From Vulcanimicrobiota bacterium (lineage in GTDB: Bacteria > Vulcanimicrobiota > Xenobia > Xenobiales > JADMJV01), in the NCBI GenBank assembly GCA_023447635.1, contig JAEXNA010000118.1, positions 1-64,000 of the forward strand: DNA of 64,000 nt. Direction: 5' to 3'. The notes below the pieces were generated by a model. The model did no database searches. It worked only from the letters and a program-made list of their open reading frames with translations, and was not told where the DNA came from. Made by a program: the position numbers and the translations under genes. Positions 57,637 to 64,000 of the stretch are shown here, piece after piece (within the stretch, counting starts at the first letter, position 1; every line of letters starts with the position of its first letter).

Positions 57637-59067
57637 ATGTGCGATTTGTCAGACAGCGAAGGGCCCATTTGTCCCACAGAGCGATTGCTGGAGCTTCTCC
57701 TTCAGGGGGCTAACGGGTACGCGCTTTTTACTACGGATGCGCGAGGCAAAGTCGTCTCATGGAACAGCGGAGCGGAGACGGTCTTCGGTTGGCCCGAAGC
57801 CGAGATCGTTGGACAGTCCGCAGATATCCTGTTCGTTCCCGAAGACCGCCTGCGCGGAGTTCCGGCTTTGGAGTTAGGCCAGGCTGCTGAAGAGGGGTTG
57901 GCGCCTGATATCCGCTGGCATCAGCGCAAGGACGGTGGGAGAGTTTTCATCAACGGCTCCGTCCAGCCTCTGCTCGATGTCGAAGGCCGCCTGAACGGCT
58001 TCTTGAAGATCGGACGCGACCTCACCGCGGAGCGCGAGACCGAGGCAGCGCTGCGCCATTCCGAGGAAAAATATGCCACCCTGTTCGAAACCATCAACCA
58101 GGGGGTCGTGTTCGGTCGAGTCGAACGTCACGCCGATGGTGTCGTCGACCTGAGGATCGAAGCTGTCAATCCAGCCTTGCTCAGGCTCCTGGGCGCCGCC
58201 CCTTCGACCAGTCCAGGTCAGAGCTCACGCGAGGCCTGGCCCCAGCTAGAAGAAGCGTGGTACGAAAAGCTTCTCGAAGTGGTGCGGACCGGCAAATCCT
58301 TGACTCTGGAAACGCTGCTGCCTCCCTCGCGGCGCTGGGCGAGTGTGGGGTTCTCTCCTTTCGGTAAGCTCGATAACCGGGATGTCGCGGTGGTGGTGAC
58401 GGATATCACGGAGCGTCGACAGGCCGAACAGGAACGGTTGGAGCGGGACCGCAAAACGGCGCTTCTGGCCGAACGCACGCGCATGGCGCAGGAACTGCAC
58501 GACACGCTGGCTCAGGCTCTGACCGGTATCAAGCTGCAGATCAACCTGGCCGAGCACGCGCTCAAGGGTGGCGACTCCGACCTCGACGAGGCGCTGAGGC
58601 ATCTCGATACGGCCAAGAATTTTGCCCTGGAGAGCCACGCCGAGGCGCGTCGCGCCATCGAGGGGCTACGGGTCCCGCTATTCGAGAGTCTGACGCTCAA
58701 CGCCGCACTTCGTTCCCTGGTTCGTCAGTTCGAGCCAGATTCACCCGTGGTCCTGAACTGTACGAATCAAGAGATACAGCTTTCCTACGAGGTGCAGGGA
58801 GATGTTGTACGGGTGGCTCAGGAGGCGCTTACCAACGCCCTGCGTCACGCCGGCGCTAGCCGCATCGACGTGCGACTCGTGGCGACGTCGGCAGGCTTTC
58901 GGCTGGAAGTCAACGACAACGGCCGCGGCTTTGACCTGGAAACGACCAGAGAAGGGCACGGACTGACCGGGATGCGCGAACGTGCTGCCCGCATCGGAGC
59001 CGAGCTTGGTCTCGAGGGCGCACCCGGTCAGGGCACACGGGTGAGCCTGAGTCTGGCGACGAAGTAG
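57637..59067 (+). CDS. Orphan PAS sensor histidine kinase (HisKA_3, NarL-type)
   Basis: 476 residues, no TM segments. PAS1 ~15-130 (ANGYALFTTDARGKVVSWNS, GAETVFGWPEAEIVGQ, FLKIGRDLTAERETE). PAS2 ~135-260. HisKA_3 ~270-340 with the phospho-acceptor His in MAQELHDTLAQALTGI. HATPase ~375-476 (VVRVAQEALTNALRHAGASR, VNDNGRGFD, GHGLTGMRERAARIGAEL). Cytosolic kinases of this class pair with NarL-type regulators; none is adjacent, so it is orphan here. Confidence 0.92.
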   Translation: MCDLSDSEGPICPTERLLELLLQGANGYALFTTDARGKVVSWNSGAETVFGWPEAEIVGQSADILFVPEDRLRGVPALELGQAAEEGLAPDIRWHQRKDGGRVFINGSVQPLLDVEGRLNGFLKIGRDLTAERETEAALRHSEEKYATLFETINQGVVFGRVERHADGVVDLRIEAVNPALLRLLGAAPSTSPGQSSREAWPQLEEAWYEKLLEVVRTGKSLTLETLLPPSRRWASVGFSPFGKLDNRDVAVVVTDITERRQAEQERLERDRKTALLAERTRMAQELHDTLAQALTGIKLQINLAEHALKGGDSDLDEALRHLDTAKNFALESHAEARRAIEGLRVPLFESLTLNAALRSLVRQFEPDSPVVLNCTNQEIQLSYEVQGDVVRVAQEALTNALRHAGASRIDVRLVATSAGFRLEVNDNGRGFDLETTREGHGLTGMRERAARIGAELGLEGAPGQGTRVSLSLATK

Positions 59068-59123
59068 CCAGAAAAGGGGGAGGCGGCCCCCCGGTCTCCA
59101 TCCTGGTCAGGTAGAATCTCCCC

Positions 59124-59219
59124 ATGAAACATCATCAGATTCGGGCGGCGTTTGACGCTAAGACCATCACGGTGTACCCCTTGCCCGAATCGCTGATGAG
59201 ACGACTCGATATGAAATGA
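59124..59219 (+). pseudogene. DUF4291 N-terminal remnant
   Basis: 31 residues: MKHHQIRAAFDAKTITVYPL then PESLMRRLDMK. The first half fits the DUF4291 start (..IRA.fD..TITVYqAYs..IA); the rest of that ~200-residue domain is missing. Either a pseudogene or, less likely, a small protein; its RBS is weak. Confidence 0.55.
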
Positions 59220-59286
59220 GCCGCCGAGGTCAGATCTTCAGAACGTTATTCGCCTCGTTGGTCTCCTTGACCACGTTGCGCGGGTA

Positions 59287-59775
59287 TCACCTCGACCACA
59301 TGTACGAGTTGTCGATGGCGGTGAGCACTTTGCCGTTTTTCAGCACGATCGCCAGGCCGTGACGATGTTCGAGCCGGCGCCTCTTCCCATCCTTCCGTAG
59401 CTCCGAGCGGGTATCCAGAGCGACGCACTCGATGCCAGAGAAGGAGCACACGAGACGTCGCTGCTCCCAGCCAAAAATGCGGCGGTAGAGGCTAAGCGTT
59501 CGCTCCCGCAGGTCGAGTCGGTAGTTCACCTCGACCATCCTGGACAGAACGACTCCCGACAGAAACAGCGGCAGCCCATAGCTTGCGGCCTTCAGCGCTT
59601 GGGGCGCCTGGTTAACGACGTACCAGGGGGTCCCGATGGCGAGCAGGATGGCGCCGACCACACCGGGAGCAGCGGCCAGGTTCTCCAAAGGCGTCGCGGG
59701 GTCGACCACCATCTCTTCGTCGTGGTCGCCGATCCGGACTAACCCCACCATGCGTTCGTGCTCGTTTAAAAACAT
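59287..59775 (-). CDS. Two-TM protein with PH-like C-terminus
   Basis: 162 residues from MFLNEHERMVGLVRIGD. TM1 ~35-52 (APGVVGAILLAIGTPWYVV), TM2 ~62-82 (ASYGLPLFLSGVVLSRMVEV), then a soluble domain (YRLDLRERTLSLYRRIFGWE, CSFSGIECVALDTRSELRKD, GLAIVLKNGKVLTAIDNSY). Same layout as the 31370 protein and similar to YcxB-like. Function unknown. Confidence 0.55.
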   Translation of the reverse strand: MFLNEHERMVGLVRIGDHDEEMVVDPATPLENLAAAPGVVGAILLAIGTPWYVVNQAPQALKAASYGLPLFLSGVVLSRMVEVNYRLDLRERTLSLYRRIFGWEQRRLVCSFSGIECVALDTRSELRKDGKRRRLEHRHGLAIVLKNGKVLTAIDNSYMWSR

Positions 59776-59850
59776 CTGTAGCCGAATGTAGCATCGGCGT
59801 TCCCTCTCCAATCAGGGTCATTCGACCCCGACCGGGTTCAGGTCGCAGAC

Positions 59851-60996
59851 TTACCCTTTCTGCGCGCGGAGCGCCTGAGCCACGTGCTGGTGGCCGGCCA
59901 GGATGCTCGCTGTCTGGGCCGGGTCGGGCTCCAGCGACCAGTTGTGTTTGTCGTAGCTGCCGCCCAGCACGATGCCGTCAGAGCGGGGGAACATGTAACC
60001 GTGTTTGCCCGGGTAGCAGTAGTCGATCTCAGGCTGGGGTAGCGAGATTTCGAGTTGGCCGCGGATCGGGTACAGGTCGTTGTCGCCCAGCAGGCTGTGC
60101 GAGCCCAGGCCGGTGCAGTTGAACACCACGCCTTCCTCGAAGTGCCGGAAGTCGTCCTTGTCTTGCAGTTCACGCAGAACGATCTTGCCGCCCGCCTGGT
60201 AAAAGTCGCGCAGCAGCGCGGGCAGGTAGACGTTCGGCTCGATCATCAGGGTCGTGTACTGGCGCACGTACGGTTCGCCGAAGTAGGTGTCCGGATCGCG
60301 GTGTCTTAGCACGGTCGGGTACAGGCTATTGCCACCGGCCAGCCTCTTATCCAGGTGGCTCTCTTCGCTGAACAGATCGTAGGCTTCGATCCAGCGCACG
60401 CCGTAATGCGGTCCGACCATCCGTTGGAAAGCGCGCTGAGAGACCCGGCTGGCCTGCACGAAGCGGTCGCGAAATTCGGGGGTGGTCTTGTCGTAGTCGT
60501 AAACGCTGACGTGCAACCAGAAGCCGCCCGCGATGTTCGAGGTCGTCTCGGGCGACAGCGCTTTGGCGTAGATGGTGACCTGCCCGTTGAGATGGGTTTG
60601 CAGGGTGCGAGCCATGCTCAGCCCGATCACTCCACACCCCACCACGGCGAACTCCCTGGCTCGACGAGGGTTCGCGGCAGCATAGTCCCGGGCCCGGTCG
60701 AGCGCTTCGGCGGCGGTGCCCCAGGAGAGGCTGATCCCTCCACCTCCGTGTCCGTAGTTATGGACCAGGAGTTTGCGGCCCAACTTTTCCGCCTTGACCA
60801 GGTAGCCGGGGTCGCGGAAGGGACGCAGCCCCACCGCCGTGCGGATGATGCGATCGGGCGAGACGTTCACGGGGGCGAAGTGGCGTTTGTCCCCCGGAAG
60901 GGGAAGGGTGGAGAGGGGAGCGGCCCCGGTGGGAGAGGCAAGCAGTAGGGCGGCGGCGGAGAGGGAGCCTTTGAGAAAGCTGCGGCGGTCGAGCAT
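59851..60996 (-). CDS. Permuted D-amino-acid-oxidase-like FAD oxidoreductase, secreted
   Basis: 381 residues. RRSFLKGSLSAAALLLASPT is a Tat-like signal. DAAO motifs appear out of order: the usual C-terminal RTAVGLRPFRDPGYLV and VHNYGHGGGGISLSWGTAAE come first (residues ~50-95), followed by the FAD Rossmann motif VVGCGVIGLSMARTL (~118), then SNIAGGFWLHV. The enzyme is thus circularly permuted relative to classical DAAO. It probably oxidises D-amino acids or related amines in the periplasm. Confidence 0.75.
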   Translation of the reverse strand: MLDRRSFLKGSLSAAALLLASPTGAAPLSTLPLPGDKRHFAPVNVSPDRIIRTAVGLRPFRDPGYLVKAEKLGRKLLVHNYGHGGGGISLSWGTAAEALDRARDYAAANPRRAREFAVVGCGVIGLSMARTLQTHLNGQVTIYAKALSPETTSNIAGGFWLHVSVYDYDKTTPEFRDRFVQASRVSQRAFQRMVGPHYGVRWIEAYDLFSEESHLDKRLAGGNSLYPTVLRHRDPDTYFGEPYVRQYTTLMIEPNVYLPALLRDFYQAGGKIVLRELQDKDDFRHFEEGVVFNCTGLGSHSLLGDNDLYPIRGQLEISLPQPEIDYCYPGKHGYMFPRSDGIVLGGSYDKHNWSLEPDPAQTASILAGHQHVAQALRAQKG

Positions 60997-61002
60997 AGGA
61001 GG

Positions 61003-61233
61003 TTAGCCGTCGTATTCGCCGTGCACGGGGCGGTCCTGGATTTTGAGCTGGGACTTGAGCTCTTGTTCCAGATACTGCCTCACGTCGCGGTCGAAGTTCG
61101 ACAGCAGCTTCAGCTTCAAAGAGTCCTTATCGAGAGCGCACAGTTCGTAGCTGCGGGCGACCCTACGCTCGAGGTTGACGTTCGCTACGGAGATGCGGCG
61201 CCCACAATCAGGGCAGTTGACGTTCTCGACCAT
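61003..61233 (-). CDS. Small zinc-ribbon-like protein
   Basis: 76 residues from MVENVNCPDCGRRISVANVN. CPDCGRRI gives one Cys pair; a second is lacking (only a single later Cys, ELCAL). The rest is helical and charged (LSNFDRDVRQYLEQELKSQL). It lies 6 bp upstream of the DAAO-like gene on the same strand, so may be co-transcribed. Confidence 0.55.
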   Translation of the reverse strand: MVENVNCPDCGRRISVANVNLERRVARSYELCALDKDSLKLKLLSNFDRDVRQYLEQELKSQLKIQDRPVHGEYDG

Positions 61234-61330
61234 AGGGGACCCTCTCACCAGAATTTCTTCCCGAGAAACTTCCCCTCACTCCCGCCCCTTCCCGTGAGAA
61301 TTCGCGCACGCCGACTCGGGGTGGAAGCAT

Positions 61331-61495
61331 CCTAGGCCTACTTTTCGCACTTCTCGCGAGGCATAGTCGATTGAGGTGCTGTTATCGCTAGGAACGCGGA
61401 GCGCAGTGCACTATAGTGCATAAGCGAGGCGTGACAAAGCGAGAATAGTGCCTCGGTCGGCTAGGTCCGTGAGAAGTGCGAAATGTAGGCCTAGG
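61331..61495. repeat. 165-bp element with 27-bp terminal inverted repeats
   Basis: Left arm 61331-61357 starts CCTAGGCCTACTTTTCGCAC; right arm 61469-61495 is its inverted copy (25 of 27 matching). A further partial match lies just inside each arm (GAGGCA/TGCCTC). The centre holds the palindrome TGCACTATAGTGCA. No ORF and no clear target duplication. It is either a miniature transposon or a long hairpin. It fills the 362-bp gap 61234-61595. Confidence 0.65.
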
Positions 61496-61595
61496 GGGAT
61501 AGCGGCTGCTCGAAGAACTGTACTGCTCGTTGGGAACGCCCGAGGCGCGAGCTGCGTCTTGGGTGCAGACTCTTTTTGAGAAGTGGGGTTTTGGG

Positions 61596-64000
61596 ATGAA
61601 GCGTTCTTTTCGTCGTTTTCGCCTGATGGCGGTCGCCTTGATGTTGGGCTCGCAGCTGGTTGGCTGCGGTAACAGTTCCGAGTCGTACGTGGTGACGGGA
61701 GACCTGCCGGCCACCTTACCGTGGGCCAACGTGATTCCGATCGACGGGCAACTGGTGGTCGAACGCGAGGACGGCGGGCTGTATCGGGTCGACCGTCAGG
61801 GAGACAACCTGGCGCGTCTGACCTCGGGCTTCCAGGACAGCGACCCTCATTTCCACCCTCAGGCCAGCTCTCTGGTTTTTGCCCGGCGTGCGGACAGGGG
61901 CGGCGTGCAGTCGATCAACGTGCTTTCGGCCGACGGCGCTCAGGTCACCAATCTGACCCCCGATTTCGAGAGCGACGCCTACAGCCCGGACTACTCGCCC
62001 GACGGTACGCGCATCGTGTTCGCGGCCCAGACGGGGACCGCGCAGCGGCAGATTTTCGTGATGAACGCCGACGGCAGCGGCCGACGGGCCGTTACCCAGG
62101 GGGCCGTGGATGACCATCCCGCCTTCTCCGAGGACGGACGGACCCTGGTGTTCTCGAGGGCTCAGGGCGGGGGGAGCACCATCTGCCGGGTGGCGGTGGA
62201 GGGGGGAGAGGTGCAGCCTCTGACCGACGGAACCCACCAGGATACCGATCCGACCTACGTGCCTCATCAGAGCACGGTGCTGTTTACCCGGGACGGCCAA
62301 CTGGTCTCCATGGACGACAGCCACCGGGCCGACGACCCTGAGGGCTTCACCCCGATCGTGCTGCCCGGATTGGTGGTCTCTCAGGCGTTGCAGGCCATAG
62401 ATGGTGGAGGGGTGTTCTTCCTGGCCTCGTCGGCGGTGCCGATGCAGAGCGATGGGGCAGGGGAGGACATCTGGCTGGTGGCCCGCGACGGCTCGGCGCC
62501 GCGTCGGGTGACCTCGCAGAGCCGGGCTCGCTCGCTGGCCGTTTCGGCCGACCGGGTGGCGGACGCTGTCGCCAACCAGGTGCAGGTCGAACTGGTCAAC
62601 GACAGCGGACTGCCCGACTCGCAGGTCTACGTGCTGCTGCAGACCCCGCAGTCGGTGAACCAGAAGGTCAGCGGACCGCTGACCCTGTTGTCCAACTCCG
62701 GGGCGGCCGGGGTCAGCGGTTCGGGCGTGGCCATGTCAACGCTGGGGCAGCCTTCCAAGACCATCGTCTCACCGTTCAGCAATCAGGCCCGCAACGTCTA
62801 CCCTCTGGCGATTCAGAATCTGGTCTCGGGACAGCTGAACGTATCCTACGGGCAGCCGGTGGCCATCACCAACGGCGCTTCGCCCACCGCCGACACGCTG
62901 TACCGATACGACAAGATGGAGATCACCTACGACGAGAGTATCCGGGGAGGTGGAGGAAACCTGACCTCCATCGATTTCTACGGGATCCCGATCCAGGTCG
63001 AGGTGTTCCACCCCGGCAAGAGCGAGCCGGATCCGCTACAGACCAAAACCTTCTACGCTTCCACTCCCACCTTACTGAAAACCCTGGCCGGCCTGAGCCC
63101 CGCCATGACCTCGGGGGTAGGCTGGACACGTACCGTGAGCGGCGGTAGCTTCGATCCGAACAGCACGGACTTCTCGACCTTCGCCCGTATTCTCTCTCCC
63201 AACACCATCGCGGCGGCCGACACTCCTCAGGCCCGTCCGACGCCTTATCCCAGCTTCGCCTCCTATCTGGCTTCCTTACAAGGGCAGAGCTTCCAGCTCA
63301 ACGGCAGTCAGCACGGCGGCTATCGCTACACGGCCACGGTGGTCAGCGATGGAAACGGCGGCTACAACGTCGAGTGCGTGGGCACCACCAACCAGGTTCC
63401 GGACCCGCCGCCCTCGGGGCCGAATCAGCCCGCGCCGCTGGGGTCGAACTTGAAGGTGACCCTGCACTTCCCGCTGGGTCAGGCCGGTTCGCCTTCCGAC
63501 CCGGCTCGCTCTATGGACTTCTTTATCTACGCCTGCGTGGCCAACAGCCTGTCTTACAGCATTGAAGGCTATCCGTTCAGCGGGAGCGGCGATGCGTTGA
63601 ACAACAAGGTTGGCTACGCCAACAGCACCGCCTACGGATCGATCGTGGGCGATGTGCAGGCGGCGTTGAACTTTGGATATCCCGACAGTAACTTCGTGGC
63701 GCCTGGCGGCGACGTGGACGCCCTATTCGGCAGCCCGGTGGTGCTGCCGTACCCCTACCCCTTTGGCGGAGCGCGACGCAATCCGTCGGACGGCTTCTAC
63801 AACCCGTACGCGGCGATCTTGTATTATCTCTCGGATTCGTACGGCCATCCCTACAGCGACCGCCTGAACGCGGCCAGCCCGCTGTACTCCTTGCAAGCCG
63901 GCGACACGGTCAGGGTGACCTTCTTGCCCGACCAGCGACTGGACGCCCCGCTCGGGGCGGTGACGTCGGCCGGGGAGAACTCCTTGAGCCTCTCCTGGCC
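61596..64000 (+). CDS. PD40 beta-propeller lipoprotein with putative GH64-type C-terminus (3' end outside window)
   Basis: The frame is open for 801 codons to the window end. MKRSFRRFRLMAVALMLGSQ then LVGC is a lipoprotein leader. Residues ~45-310 form a TolB/PD40 propeller (DPHFHPQASSLVFARR, YSPDYSPDGTRIVFAAQTG, PAFSEDGRTLVFSRAQGGG, VLFTRDGQLVSM). From ~325 a second region has ITYDESIRGGGGNLTSIDFY, GIPIQVEVFHPG, SFQLNGSQHGGYRY and FYNPYAAILYYLSDSYGHPY, resembling beta-1,3-glucanase family 64 (thaumatin-like fold). The GH64 call is tentative. Probably a cell-surface glucan-binding or -degrading protein. Confidence 0.6.
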   Translation, partial: MKRSFRRFRLMAVALMLGSQLVGCGNSSESYVVTGDLPATLPWANVIPIDGQLVVEREDGGLYRVDRQGDNLARLTSGFQDSDPHFHPQASSLVFARRADRGGVQSINVLSADGAQVTNLTPDFESDAYSPDYSPDGTRIVFAAQTGTAQRQIFVMNADGSGRRAVTQGAVDDHPAFSEDGRTLVFSRAQGGGSTICRVAVEGGEVQPLTDGTHQDTDPTYVPHQSTVLFTRDGQLVSMDDSHRADDPEGFTPIVLPGLVVSQALQAIDGGGVFFLASSAVPMQSDGAGEDIWLVARDGSAPRRVTSQSRARSLAVSADRVADAVANQVQVELVNDSGLPDSQVYVLLQTPQSVNQKVSGPLTLLSNSGAAGVSGSGVAMSTLGQPSKTIVSPFSNQARNVYPLAIQNLVSGQLNVSYGQPVAITNGASPTADTLYRYDKMEITYDESIRGGGGNLTSIDFYGIPIQVEVFHPGKSEPDPLQTKTFYASTPTLLKTLAGLSPAMTSGVGWTRTVSGGSFDPNSTDFSTFARILSPNTIAAADTPQARPTPYPSFASYLASLQGQSFQLNGSQHGGYRYTATVVSDGNGGYNVECVGTTNQVPDPPPSGPNQPAPLGSNLKVTLHFPLGQAGSPSDPARSMDFFIYACVANSLSYSIEGYPFSGSGDALNNKVGYANSTAYGSIVGDVQAALNFGYPDSNFVAPGGDVDALFGSPVVLPYPYPFGGARRNPSDGFYNPYAAILYYLSDSYGHPYSDRLNAASPLYSLQAGDTVRVTFLPDQRLDAPLGAVTSAGENSLSLSW

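Noticed and set aside
1..64000. tRNA and rRNA genes
   Set aside because: No cloverleaf or rRNA-like stretch was noticed in the intergenic regions on either strand; a covariance-model scan would be needed to exclude one fully.

Overview
The window reads as a stretch of a chromosome (roughly 60% G+C by eye) from a diderm, non-model bacterium that I cannot place by name. The diderm reading rests on many Sec and lipoprotein leaders with a Cys after a short hydrophobic core, a secretin-like gene, pseudopilin-like and BamE-like domains, and Tat-type RR leaders on a sulfatase and an oxidoreductase. No rRNA, tRNA, CRISPR array or transposase gene was seen. Most coding sequence is collinear and dense, with short operons on both strands.

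Layout. 1-2.5 kb: the 3' part of uvrA, a SAM-hydrolase-like gene and the stump of a flavin monooxygenase. 2.5-9.6 kb: the most unusual region. Eight complete or partial copies of a repeat (about 629 bp period where tandem) lie among minus-strand membrane-protein genes. Six copies encode an intact 31-33 residue single-pass membrane micropeptide with a near-perfect Shine-Dalgarno site. A conserved hairpin can mask that site, and two further hairpins sit in the leader. The other half of each repeat does not look protein-coding and carries a minus-strand terminator. Genes at both edges of the array are truncated. 9.8-11.9 kb: a secreted M48 protease, a small Cys-rich protein and a membrane paralogue.

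11.9-21.1 kb is a defence-type island: a PIN plus HTH-ImmA/IrrE pair with its own operator, a HIT-PLD-helicase-DUF3427 fusion, an HSDR_N-type nuclease, an HNH endonuclease and an EVE/PUA-like nuclease fusion. 21-26.3 kb holds small modules: MazEF, CcdAB, two Uma2 genes (one broken), an ACT-domain protein and pseudopilin-like or lipoproteins. 26.3-40.7 kb carries an S41 protease, a leaderless subtilase, a sulfatase and a set of proteins without signal peptides that look like secreted substrates (a 1012-residue repetitive protein, a GDPD-like protein, an Ala-rich protein paired with a trigger-factor-like chaperone). Two clusters of a structured 52-nt repeat lie within it.

40.8-53.8 kb encodes envelope and carbohydrate functions: a PD40 lipoprotein, a secreted YGNTTYTNG-repeat protein, a GT61 glycosyltransferase, a glycosidase lipoprotein, a pullulanase, a PBP4-type peptidase and two beta-lactamase-fold lipoproteins. 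54-57.5 kb is a two-component NHEJ operon (ku, ligD) preceded by a 28-codon small gene. The right end has an orphan NarL-type histidine kinase, a permuted D-amino-acid-oxidase-like protein, a 165-bp inverted-repeat element and a PD40 protein joined to a putative GH64 domain that runs off the window.
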